Shown here piece by piece: positions 21,990 through 32,424 of a stretch of 60,000 bases of DNA. Position numbers and translations under genes: made by a program. Location: contig NC_081406.1 in the NCBI RefSeq assembly GCF_030272615.1, positions 240,984,422 to 241,044,421 of the forward strand. Direction: 5' to 3'. Source of the stretch: Cryptomeria japonica (taxonomy: Eukaryota; Streptophyta; Pinopsida; Cupressales; Cupressaceae). Within the stretch, counting starts at the first letter, position 1. Every line of letters starts with the position of its first letter. The notes beneath the pieces were generated by a model. The model did no database searches. It saw only the letters and a program-made list of their open reading frames with translations, and had not been told where the DNA came from.

Positions 21990-22880
21990 AGAAGATCGAT
22001 TTCATGAAAAATATTCTATCTACATCTACTCTACATTATATGTCTAAGCATATTTTTGACCAGATTCTAGACATTAACCAAACTTTGTATCTTTTTAGTT
22101 GTTTGGACACCTATGCAAACCCTAGATGCTAGCACACCTAAGGGACTCTAACATGTCCATGAGATGCCAACATGAGGGATAGTCACAAAAAAATAGTTGG
22201 ATGCTAGTGTGTGAGTTGAACTCTAGTGCGTTTGTTGGATTCTTGTGTAGCATATAATTTTTTAATTTAAAAATAAATCATGTATTATATATTAAATTGA
22301 CTATTTTTTGTCTTGTTGTGTTAACCACAACTCCTCTATGCATGGTATTCATAAATATTATCTACAACGCATATTCAATGAGGCTATACAAAAAAGTTAA
22401 CAAATGTCCTCACTTTGAATAGTGAATATGATAGCTAGCCCTAAACCACATACACTAACCAACATATTAAGCCTAGAGAATGTCAGTCAACTCTGAGTGC
22501 ATACCATATTCCATGTTAAATGATATATATTTTCAATGAGTTTAAACAATGGGAACATCCTTTGCATTTTTTCTCTTTTCTACTACTTTAGTATCACTAA
22601 TACGTTTGAATGGTTAGATCACTAAAGTGAGTGGAAAATACATTAGAGTCACAAATTGTCCCCTATCCCAATTTAACACCTATGCATTATGCTCGGTGTA
22701 CTTATAATAAAACATGATTGGGATTTCATCACTTTGACTTCATAAGAAACAAAGATGAAACATATGTAGTCTTTGGTTTTATTTTTGGAAGATATTTGAT
22801 AGATGAGATTGCACCATGTAGACACCTAATAGATTTTGAGATTTAAATAAGAATATTCATTTATTTTTCCCTTAATGCAT
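21990..22880. other. Unassigned flank
   Basis: AT-rich. It includes short phrases repeated in variant form (GATGCTAGTGTG, AACTCTAGTGCG, CCCTAGATGCTAGC around 22110-22250). No gene is supported. It lies between the Sirevirus-like 3' LTR and the gag tail of the minus-strand copia relic, so it is probably further decayed interior of that relic. Confidence 0.4.
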
Positions 22881-23371
22881 TTAGCTCTTGACAACTTTTT
22901 ACTATTCTTTAATATCAAGGCTACATGAACATTCAACAAACTTCTACAAAAAGAGTGTCTACTCTAGAAACTTAACCAATTGTCATAATATCAATAGCTA
23001 GTCATATTCATGTTACCAATGGCTAGTATGTTGAAGATTTCAACATATTTTTCTTCACAATTGTTTGAAAAAATTACAGTTGGAACTCCCCTATGTTAAT
23101 AATTTCTTTCATTTAGTTTTTTGAGGATCCATCTACCCCAAGAAAGGGTACAAATCCATCATTCGATTCACTTTCTTCCTTATTCTTCCATATTTTGTCC
23201 ATATCCTTATTTTACTCAACCAGATCAACCTTCTTTTGTGGAGTAGAAGATCTTACATTCTTTCCCTTGGAATGTGTATAGGTTTACTGTAATTATAGAA
23301 ACTGAGACTAGTCATGTTTTAGGGCACAACAATTTCTTCTTATTTTTGATATACAATCAAAAGCCTTATGA
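22881..23371 (-). pseudogene. gag: Copia gag C-terminal part, minus strand, left of the chromovirus
   Basis: Read on the minus strand from 23371, the sequence gives HKAFDC at once. This is the second half of a zinc knuckle whose first half lies at 31101-31140, across the inserted chromovirus. It continues through a Lys/Ser-rich part with DMDKIWKNKEESES, which parallels MNKIWKKKRNGK at the end of the plus-strand Sirevirus-like gag. The left limit is approximate, because similarity fades into stop-rich sequence. Both halves belong to one old element. Confidence 0.7.
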
Positions 23372-23376
23372 CCAAA
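23372..23376. repeat. Target-site duplication CCAAA (left)
   Basis: CCAAA directly precedes the 5' LTR start TGGTGCAGG at 23377 and recurs directly after the 3' LTR at 31101-31105. Confidence 0.9.
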
Positions 23377-24923
23377 TGGTGCAGGAGCACTTCATGACTA
23401 AGATGAGTAGATAAATGAAGGCCTAAAGGTCACACATGGGAATGTGACCTTTTAATATATGTAATAGGATAGTCTTGTTTGTTTGATTTTTGTAATAAAC
23501 CCCACCTTGTTACCCAGTGGCATGAATTTGGAAAATTGATAAGCCACCATGGGCATATGGGCCTAGGGATATTTGGTTGAGTATTTTCTAAGTTTTTTTG
23601 TGTTTTAGGTGTCTTCAGAAGGCTTAAGATATATTGAAACAACTCTAGGTAGGCAGACTTAACATGTGTCAAAAGTTGCTCAAACATGACAACTTTTAAC
23701 GACAACTTTTGGTTGCAAATAGCAACTTCTTTCCAATGGTCACCTCAGTTAAAAAGGTGGTTAATATCCATTAGGTAAGGTATAAAATTTTATTCCCAAT
23801 CATCATTGGGGGAAGAGGAATACTTGGTAAACATTTGGCATCATTGAAGCAATATAACTATGAGAATTTCTTGCAATTTTGTTATTATGCATAGTGTATC
23901 ATATTGTAAGGACATTTTGGAATTAGGAAACTAGTGGGATGTGTTCGAGTGGCCAAACACCTTTCATATGCATTAAGTCTGAGGTCCTAATTCACCAAGG
24001 AAAGGGAGAAACCTGAAATTTTCTAGAAGTGGTTTAGATTTGACAATTTTGCCTAGGGTTTTGCAAAGAAATGACCTCATCTTGGTGATTCTTCATTGGT
24101 GGCTCAAGGATTTCTAGGGGATGTGAGTGTGGCTAATTCAATTTAGGATTTTGAAGGCCTTTATCAGGTTAGGACCGGTTGGAGGCAAGGGTTTAATGCA
24201 TTAAGGTGGGCAACTCGATGTGGCCATCGTGCAAGTGCAAGCAAATAGGTCTCACACTAGATGTTAGGGGTGTGATCATAGCCTAAAAATTAGGAATTGG
24301 TGATTTACCATTTCCTACGAGTGTCCCTTGAGTTGGTTTGATGAAATAGCTTCTGTGTCTACACACTCCTTTGTAAAATAGGCCTAATTGGGGCTATTAG
24401 GTTTCCTAACCAATATAGGGTTTATATTCTTGCATTCCCAAACTGTCAAAACCCTTGGAATATGTTGTGAAACTCTCAAAAGGGTATCCAAATATGGAAA
24501 CTCTTGTCTAGTTTCTTTGGAGAAATAAAGAGTTAATTGTGGAAAACCGGTCTAGCAGGGCTACTAGGATTAGCAGGCCTTAGTGCAACAGTTACCCCAA
24601 ACTGGTAGAGGGAACCTAAATGGATTATTGAAGGGGATCTTCCTGAGCTAGGGGACTTCAAACCAAACCTTAAATAGGCTTTGATACATTAGAGAAGGGA
24701 CCAAACCATTGTTGGGATATAAGGTCCTTAAGAGCCTCTAGAAGACCTTATGAAGTACTCAATGGAAGTGACATTGTGAGGAAGCCATTTTGGAAGGAAA
24801 GGATGTGGGACTTATCTAATTGATCTTTCCTAACCCATTATAGTGTTTTGTGATTTCCAGGGTCCTTGGTGTGTTCCTGAACTAGGGGAAGCTATTCTAT
24901 ACCTATAACAGGGCTCTACATCA
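23377..24923 (+). repeat. 5' LTR of the chromovirus
   Basis: It begins TGGTGCAGGAGCAC and ends GGGCTCTACATCA. It matches 29577-31100 throughout and is followed three bases later by the primer site. Confidence 0.9.
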
Positions 24924-24926
24924 AAT

Positions 24927-24938
24927 TGGTATCATAGC
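24927..24938 (+). promoter_or_regulatory. Primer-binding site, initiator tRNA-Met, one change
   Basis: TGGTATCATAGC differs from the canonical TGGTATCAGAGC by one base (G to T). It lies three bases after the LTR end. Confidence 0.85.
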
Positions 24939-24972
24939 GTAGGAGGAATCCTTTTGGGAAGGAGAATAGTAC

Positions 24973-26080
24973 ATGTCAGCAGAATAATCAGAGGGTGAGG
25001 CTAGAAACATTCCTCTAAAGGTGAAAAATGTGGAACTTGCCAGGATGGTGCAAGAGAACAAAGAAGAGAATGGTTGACTTAGAAAGTTGATAAAGATCTT
25101 GGAAGGCAGACTAGAGAGAGGACCTGATGGATTAGATGAAGTGGGATAAGAAGAGGAGAACCCACAAGGGTAGGAAGACAAGGAAGTTCCTATAGAGCAT
25201 AGGTACCAGGTCAATGCCTTGAAGTTTGTGGAGAGGAGAACCATGGACCATAAATCAAACCTTCCTATTGTGAGTGGGAAGATGGATGTCGATGGAGTGA
25301 TGGACTGGATAGAGTCCTTGAACAACTTCTTTGAATGTGAAGACATTATTGACAACCAAAAGGTGAAGATTGCAATGTTAAAAATGTAGCGAGCGGCCTT
25401 AACATGGTGTAATTTTGTGCAAGGGGAAAGAGTAAAAGAGGGAAGAGGAATGATCACCTTTGGAAGAAGATGATTGCAGAGATCAAGGGAGTATAAGTAC
25501 TTGAGGACTATGAAGCCCAATTACACAAGAGAAGGCAGAATCTCAGACAGAAGGAGATGGATGTGTGTGCCTATACTGAAGAATTTCATAAATTGAGTAT
25601 AAAATCTAAGAAGGTTGAAGACAAAAGTGAAAGAGTGGCAAGGTATCTAAACGGCCTAAGGTGGAACATACAAGAAGAGTTGAACATGTTATGCCCTTAC
25701 ACTGCTCATAAATGCTATCAACTAGCTTTAAAGGTAAAGGAGAAGCTTAAGAGAAGACAAGAGGAGAGCAGTAGTGGAAGGAGCAACTTCAGAGGAAGAG
25801 GATAAAATTTTGAGTTCCAAGGAGAGAGCAGTCAAGACTCCTCAAGGAGTGACAACAACAACAAAGGCAGCTTTAGAGGGAGAAGGCCTAATTTTAGAGG
25901 TAGATCATAGGGAAGAGGAAGAGGACCAATAAAGTGTTTTAATTGCAACCAAGAGGGACACATTGCCAACAAATGCCCAGAGAAGATGAGATCTAATTCC
26001 CAAGGAGAAAGGGGAGCCAACCTAACCCAAGAATCAGATTACCAAGGTGGGAGTAAACCTGATTCATATGGTTACTGAGA
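24973..26080 (+). pseudogene. gag: Chromovirus gag
   Basis: The first ATG after the primer site is at 24973 (MSAE, then a stop). Recognisable gag parts are KMDVDGVMDWIESLNNFFEC (about 25279) and the segment 25557-25805 (VCAYTEEFHKLSIKSKKVED, ERVARYLNGLRWNIQEELNM). An Arg/Gly/Ser-rich linker (RGRG, FRGRRPNFRGRS) follows, then an intact knuckle CFNCNQEGHIANKC at 25935-25976. The protein would coat the RNA. Several stops and at least one frame change break it. Confidence 0.85.
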
Positions 26081-26887
26081 GATAGGAGAGACACTAATGT
26101 TGAGAAGACCCCTCTTGAAGGTACCAACACCTATGGAGCCACCCCAAAGGATGTCCATCTTCTACACCAATTGTTAATCAAGAGGAAAGGTATGTAAAGT
26201 TTTGATTGACTCAGGGTCTACTGAGAATTTTGTGTCAATAGAAATGGTAGAGAAGTTGAAATTGAGAAGGATACCCCATCCATGCCCCTATAAGATGTCT
26301 TGGCTCACAAAGGGGTAACAAACACTTGTAGAGGAGCAGTCATTGGTGGAATTCCAGATAGGTGCATATAAAGATAAGATTTGTTTGATGTTGTTAACAT
26401 GGATGCTTGTCACCTCTTGTTTGGAAGACCATGGCAGTATGATCTCAAAGCACACCATGATGGCTTTAGGAATACCTACTCCATCACAAAGAATGGCAAG
26501 GTTATAGAGCTACTGCCCCTAATTGAAAATAGTGAAGAGTAGAAAGAGACTGAGTCCAAGGTGATGATGATGGAAGGCAAACCATTCCTCAAGGAGATAA
26601 AGATGGAAGAAGGACTATATTTTGCATCACTTCCAATACCAACCTCAAAGGAGAAGCTTGCTGGAAATGACAGGGCCTAAGGAAAGGACAAGGATCTCAA
26701 TCTGAAAGTGAAGGAGATTATTGGTAGATACCAAGGAATAGTTGCAGATGGAGTACTAAGGAGTTTGCTGCCAATGAGAGAGATCAGTCACTGTATTGAC
26801 TTGATCCTAGGGGCTACATTGCCTAACAAAGTTGCATACAATCTCACACCACAACAAAATGAGGAGATGACAATGTAGATTAAAGAG
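26081..26887 (+). pseudogene. Chromovirus aspartic protease and protease-RT linker
   Basis: KVLIDSGSTENFVSIEMVEK at about 26195-26255 contains the DSG active-site triad followed by the usual S/T-x-N-F-V. The flap and C-terminal part are hard to follow because of stops and shifts. At about 26700-26880 the linker to RT includes LPMREISHCIDLILGATLPN, the typical segment before chromovirus RT. Confidence 0.75.
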
Positions 26888-27607
26888 TTGCTATATTCTG
26901 ACCTGATTGGAAAGAGCCTTAGCCCATGTGCAGTCCCTGCAGTTTTGGCACCCAAAAAGGATAGAACATGGAGGCTTTGTATTGACTCAAGAGCTCTCAA
27001 TAAGATCACCATAAGGTATATATTTCCAATACCTAGGATAGATGATTTGCTTGATTGTTTGGGGGCTGCAAAATATTTCTCTATAATTGATTTAAACAGT
27101 GGATACCACCAAATTAGAATTAGGTCTGGTGATGAGTGGAAAAAAACCTTCAAAATAAATGAAGGGTTGTATGAGTGGAATGTTATTCCATTTGGTTTGT
27201 CTAATGGCCCAAGTACATTCATGAGACTCATGAATGAGGTTTTGAAAGAGTTCACAAGGAAGTTTGTAATAGTGTGTTTGGATGACATCCTAGTATTTTG
27301 CAGGACAAAGGAAGAGCACTTGAGGCATCTAGACATGGTCTTGAAAAATTTGAGTGAAGAGGAATTGATGATCAACATGGAGAAGTGTTTGTTCATGCAG
27401 GAAGAAATCATCTACCTTATATTTGTGATTGCCAAAGGTCACTTGAAGATGGATCAGGATAAGGTAAATGCAATTCTCTCTTGGCCTACTCCTAAGACTA
27501 TTGGTGAAGTTAGAAGTTTCCATGGATTAGTCACATTTTGTAGAAAGTGCATAAGAGGTTTTAGTCAGATATGTGCTCCAATGTTGGAAACCATAAAAAA
27601 AGGTTAA
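26888..27607 (+). pseudogene. Chromovirus reverse transcriptase
   Basis: This is the longest open piece of pol. Motifs in order: [83 protein letters not shown], and the catalytic box at 27275-27286. The box reads CLDD in place of YLDD: Tyr changed to Cys, both aspartates kept. Then [20 protein letters not shown] leads into the connection. A TAA at about 27605 separates it from RNase H. Confidence 0.9.
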
Positions 27608-27610
27608 AAG

Positions 27611-28098
27611 TGTAGGTTTTCTTGGACAAAGGAGGCGGATGAGGCATTTGAAACTCTCAAGAAAAAGGTAGCTCAAAAATCGGTACTTGCCTTACCTAAC
27701 TTTAATAAAGTGTTTCATATTGAATGTGATGCTAGTCATGTAGCCATGGGAGCAGTCATAAGCCAAGAAGGCAGACCTATAGCATTCTTTAGTGAAAAGC
27801 TCAATGAGGCAAAGGGGAAATATTCTTTGTATGACCTAGAAATGTATGCACTAGTTCAAGCTTTGAAAAAATGGAGGCACTATCTACTACCAAAGGAATT
27901 TGTGGTCTATACTGACAACCAACCCTTGAGTTTCATTAATAGCCAAGAAAAGTTAATCCATAGGCATATGAAATGGGTAGAATCCCTCCAAGCCTACACC
28001 TTCTCCATAAAACACAAGAAAGGAGTAGCCAACAAAGTGGTTGATGCACTAATTAGGAGAGTGCTAACCATATCTGAAATCCAATTATTAATGCATTG
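27611..28098 (+). pseudogene. Chromovirus RNase H
   Basis: FSWTKEADEAFETLKKKVAQ begins the domain. The four acidic catalytic positions are all still present: D in HIECDAS, E in DLEMYALVQALKKWRHYL, D in VVYTDNQPL, and D in ANKVVDALIRR (Ala to Val just before it). It degrades the RNA strand during cDNA synthesis. It is in line with the preceding RT apart from the stop near 27605. Confidence 0.88.
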
Positions 28099-29295
28099 AA
28101 AGATATGTATGTTGTAGATGAGGACTTCAAGGAGATCTACAAGGCATGTACTAAATTTGGTGAAAGGTATCATGTATATTTTCCTAATTTTATGATCCAA
28201 GATGGACTTCTTTTCAAAGGTGGGCAATTATGCATACCAAGGTGTTCAATGAGGACTAATATCATCAAGGAAAATTATAGTTGGGCTATGGCAGGTCATT
28301 TTGGCTTGGACAAGACACTTGAATTGGTAAGGAGGCACTACTTTTGGCCCAAATTGCAGGTTGATGTAAGAAAGTTTGTAGATATATGCACCATTTATCA
28401 AAAGGAAAAAGGAAGAAGCACCAATGCTAGTCTCTATCAACCCTTACCCATTCCCTAAAGGCCTTGGGAAAGTGTGTCAATGGACTTTGTAATGGGATTA
28501 CCTAGGACCCAAAAGGGGTTTGAATGTGTATTTGTGGTAGTGGATAGGTTTAGTAAAATGGCACATTTCTTGCCATGTCAGTCCACTAGTGATGCATCTC
28601 ATATATCACATTTGTTTTTCAGAGAAGTGGCAAGGATCCATGGACTCCCATTGAACATGGTGTCTGACAGGGATGTCCAATTTGTTAGCCATTTTTGGAG
28701 AACTCTATGGAGGAAACTTGGCACCAATCTATCCTTCTCATCTGCCTATCATCCACAAACGAATGGGCAGACAGAAGTAGTAAACAAGTCATTAGGGAAT
28801 TTGTTGAGACAAGACAGTATGGTGAAAAGTGGGATTCAATCCTACCTCAATCTGAGTTTGCCTGCAATGAAATTGTAAATAGAAGCACATGGAAGTCACC
28901 ATTTCAAATTGTGTATGGGTTACACCCAAGAGGAGTATTGGAGTTGAGAAAACTGCCCCATATGAATCCCATAAGTGTAGATGGTGAGAGGTTTGTTTAA
29001 GCCATAAAGGAAGTTCATGAGTAGGTCAAGATACAACTTAAAAAGTCATCGGACAAATACAAAGAACATGCAGATCATAAAAGGAGAGAATTACAATTTC
29101 AGATTGGAGATTTCATTTGGGCAAATTTGAAGAAGGAAAGGTTGCTTAAGGGCAAACACATTAAGCTCATGCATAGGAAATTAGGACAATGTCAAATCTT
29201 GAAGAAGTTTGGCACCAATGCTTATGAAATTAAATTACCACTAGACCTTGGCATATCTCCTATTTTTAATGTTTGTGATCTAACTCCTTTTTAAG
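28096..29295 (+). pseudogene. Chromovirus integrase
   Basis: The zinc-binding part (GHFGLDKTLELVRRHYFWPK...CTIYQ) keeps the His residues, but the second Cys of the CxxC is Tyr. The catalytic core is complete: D in SMDFVMGLP (28483), D in SDRDVQF (28666) and E in [10 protein letters not shown] (28774), with 35 residues between the last two, the retroelement DD35E spacing. One stop lies before the core at 28456. A frame change at about 28800-28820 moves the continuation to [15 protein letters not shown]...WKSPFQIVYG, followed by the basic GPY/F-like part (IKLMHRKLGQCQILKKFGTNAYEI). Confidence 0.88.
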
Positions 29296-29399
29296 GTGAT
29301 TCTAATGCGAGTAACTCAAAACAAGCCCTAGAAAATACAACAAATATAGATCTTCCCAAACATGAGCCACCTAAACTTGAGAAATTTTTGGACACCAAG

Positions 29400-29560
29400 A
29401 TTGTAAAGAAGACCAAGAGCAATGAGTAAAAACAATACTTGGTCAAATGGAAAGGCAAACTAGACTCTCAAGCCATTTGGTTGGATGAAGATCAGATCAA
29501 GAAGCATGGCACTACATTACATGACCTCATGTCAAGTGGAATTGAGATTCATTCACCCTG
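29400..29560 (+). pseudogene. Chromodomain at the integrase C-terminus
   Basis: QYLVKWKGKLDSQAIWLDED followed by QIKKHG has the chromodomain core (Y-L-V-K-W-K-G then W). A stop (GAG TAA AAA) precedes it. In chromoviruses this domain helps direct integration into chromatin. It identifies the lineage as a chromovirus. Confidence 0.85.
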
Positions 29561-29576
29561 GGAGTATGGTGCAGGA

Positions 29577-31100
29577 GCACCTCATGACTAAGATGAGTAG
29601 AGAAATGAAGGCCTCAAAGTCACACATGGGAATGTGACCTTTCAATCTATGTAATAGGATACTCTTGTTTGTTTCATTGTTGTAATAAACCCCACCTTGT
29701 TACCCAATGACATGGATTTGGAAAATTCATAAGCCACCAAGGGCATATGGGCCTAGAGGTATTTATTTGAGAATTTTATAGGTGTTTGTGTGTTGTAGGT
29801 GTCTTAGGAAGGCTTAAGAAAATTTGAAACAAGTTTAGGTAGGCAGCCTTAACATGTGTCAAAAGTTGCTCAAACATGACAACTTTTGGTTGCAAATAGA
29901 AAGTTCTTTCCAATAGTCACCTCAGTTCAAAAGGTAGTTGATAGCCATTTAGTAATGTATAAAATTTAATTCCCAATCATCATTGGAGGAGAGGAATACT
30001 TGGTAAACATTTGGCATCATTGAAGCAATAAAATTCTGAGAATTTCCTACAATTTTGTTATTCTGCACTGTGTATCATACTGTACGGACATTTTGGAATT
30101 AGGAAACTAGTGGGTTGTATTAGAGTGGCCAATATAATTTCATATTCATCAATTTTGAGGTCTTAATTTTCCAAGGAAAGGGATAAACCTGAAATTTTCT
30201 GGAAGTAGTCTAGATTTGACAGTTTTGCCTAGGGTTTTGCAAAGAAATGGCCTCATCTTGTTGATCCTTCATTAGTGGCTAACAAATTTGGAGGGGATGC
30301 AAGTATGGCCAATTTAAATTAGTATTTTGAAGGCCTTTATCAGGTTAGGACTGGTTGGAGGCGAGGTTTTGATGGATTAAGGTGGGCAACTCCATGTGGC
30401 CACTATGCAAGTGCAAGCAAATAGGTCTCACATTAGATGTTAGGGGTATGATCATAGCCTAAAACTTAGGAATTGGTGGATTTACCATGTCCTAAGAGTT
30501 TCCCTTTATTTTTATTTACAAAATAAGGTCTGTGTCTATACACTCCTTTGTAAAATAGGCCTAATTGGGGCTATTAGGTCTCCTAGCCAATATAGGGTTT
30601 GGATTCTTATGTTCCAAAAATGTCAGAACCCTTGGAATATGTTGTGAAACTCTCAAAAGGGTATCCAAATATCGAAAAAAAATTCTAGGTCTTTTGGAGA
30701 AATAAGGAGTTAATTGTGGAAAATCGGTTTGGTAGGGCTACTAGGATTAGTAGGCCTTAGTGCAGTAGTTACCCCAAACCGGTAGAGGGAACCTAAATGG
30801 ATGATTGAAGGGGATCTTCTTGACCTAGGGGAATTGAAACCAAACCTTAAATAGGCTTTGGTGCATTAGAGAAGGGACCAAACTATTGCTAGGATATAAG
30901 GTCCTTAAGAACCTCTATAAGACCTTATGAAGTACTCAATGGAAGTGACCTTGTGAGGAGGCCATTTTGGAAGGAAAGGATGTGGGACTTATCAAATTGA
31001 TATTTCCTGACCCCTTATAGTGTTTTTTGATTTCTGTGGTCCTTGGTGTGTTCCTGAACTAGGGGAACCTATTCTATACCTATACCAGGGCTCTACATCA
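29577..31100 (+). repeat. 3' LTR of the chromovirus
   Basis: It starts TGGTGCAGGAGCAC after a short purine stretch (CTGGGAGTA) and ends CTCTACATCA at 31100, followed by the right CCAAA duplication. Confidence 0.9.
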
Positions 31101-31105
31101 CCAAA
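31101..31105. repeat. Target-site duplication CCAAA (right)
   Basis: Same five bases as 23372-23376. Confidence 0.9.
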
Positions 31106-32006
31106 CTTATTGCATGTGTAGCAGTAACCAAAATAGCATTGAGAAGTCATATTATTGTTCTTACTAATGTAACTATTCATCATCTTACTTTTGCATTCAT
31201 TATCCTTACGACCAAACTTATTTCAACTACAACACTGACCTTGAAATCATTGGGGAAACATCGCATTGTACCTTGGAGATTTAAACGAACTCATATTCAT
31301 TCTAATTCTACAATTAATAGTTGTATGCTCAATCTTATTACATGAATGAAAATTACTATTGAAAGATTGAGAGTACTTGGTTGGAGCATATTGTTTAGGG
31401 GCTTTAGATTTTTCTTCTGGTTCTGGAATTGTGTAAAGCCTTAGGTTCGTCATGTGTTTTTCCTTTTTCTTTTTCACTCTTTCTTTTAGAGAGATTTGTC
31501 TTAGATCTTTCCCCTTTTAAAAACAAAGACCACCCTTGCCTCTTTGTGGTTTTTTTACAATTGAGTATCTCATCAAGGATGTCACTTCCACCTTTGACTT
31601 TAAGCCAATTCTTTTAGCAAAGTGACTATCTCTTTCTCAATCTTAGTGTGTTCAACAAATTTTTCATGAATATTGGACTCTAAATAATCAACAATCTTCT
31701 TAGCTTGTTCAACTTGAACTTTTAGGTTGGCAATTTCATCTTTTTCTCTTTTGACTATGTCTTCACATTCTTTGCTTGTTTCAGTTTAAGCTATTACTTT
31801 GATATTTTCCTTCTCTATCTTATACAATCTGAACTTGTATTCTTCACACTCTACCCTTGCAATATCCATGTCCTCAAGAGAAGACTGAAGAACTCCTTTG
31901 AGATCTACATCGCAATCATTTTTATGATATCCCAATCTTCAAGTTCCATAGCCTCAATATCGGATTCATGATAAATTATTTATTTATGCACTACCTCAAT
32001 TCCCAT
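31106..32006 (-). pseudogene. gag: Copia gag N-terminal part, minus strand, right of the chromovirus
   Basis: On the minus strand, ATG at 32006 (MGIEVV) lies about 50 bases after a decayed primer site. A helical charged region follows (DIVKREKDEIANLKVQVEQA), then at least three zinc-knuckle units: one near 31300 with its first Cys replaced by Phe (HSCNKIEHTTINC), one near 31210 with ligand 2 as stop and ligand 3 as Arg, and the first half of a third (CYTCNKFG) at 31106-31140. The other half is at 23354-23371. The architecture equals that of the plus-strand gag at 8491, so the two elements are relatives. Confidence 0.75.
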
Positions 32007-32058
32007 GTGTTCAATTCTAGGATCTACCTCAATTGTTTGATTGTTATCTAGGAACCTT

Positions 32059-32070
32059 GCTCTAATACTA
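32059..32070 (-). promoter_or_regulatory. Decayed initiator tRNA-Met primer site, minus strand
   Basis: The minus strand reads TAGTATTAGAGC. It differs from TGGTATCAGAGC only by a G-to-A and a C-to-T change and sits between the copia LTR and gag on that strand. Confidence 0.75.
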
Positions 32071-32072
32071 AT

Positions 32073-32424
32073 TATATAACACACTAGAATGTTGAGCGGG
32101 TGGCTAAATCAATATTTTCTATAATTTCAATCATTCTAATTTAAAGATTTAAACATTGAACTAGATTTATATAAATAAGAACTAAAAGCAAAACATCCAC
32201 CACACAATCAACACAAGGACACCAAGATATTTATGTCAAAAACTCAATAAGGGAAAAACCACAATGAGAGTTCTCTCATAATATAATTGAACAAATATTT
32301 ATAATTTTTAAGGCTCACTACCCAAGAAATCTCACTGCTCCATGATGAACTTTTGATCAAGATATAAAGATATATGGACCTACTAAAGAGATTCACTATT
32401 TGGCAACAATATACATGAAGATTA
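32073..32424 (-). repeat. Copia 5' LTR, inner part (split by the Tat/Ogre-like element)
   Basis: Minus-strand LTR sequence with the GTGGTTTTTCCC ... phrase typical of copia LTR ends. It abuts the primer site at 32070 and is continuous, across the insertion, with 48977-49430. The last five bases, GATTA, are the duplicated target. Confidence 0.75.

Larger units (their letters stand above)
23377..31100 (+). mobile_element. Chromovirus-type Ty3/gypsy retrotransposon, complete in structure, decayed in coding
   Basis: LTRs at 23377-24923 and 29577-31100 are flanked by the 5-bp duplication CCAAA. The order gag, protease, RT, RNase H, integrase, chromodomain is complete. Over the first about 200 bases the two LTRs differ at roughly one base in ten by eye, so the insertion is old. 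It landed inside a zinc-knuckle codon run of a minus-strand copia gag. Confidence 0.92.

Noticed and set aside
24921-25520. 199-codon minus-strand open frame in the chromovirus gag region
   Set aside because: It is antisense to recognisable gag, with Ser/Pro-rich composition typical of a reverse reading of Glu/Lys-rich coding DNA.
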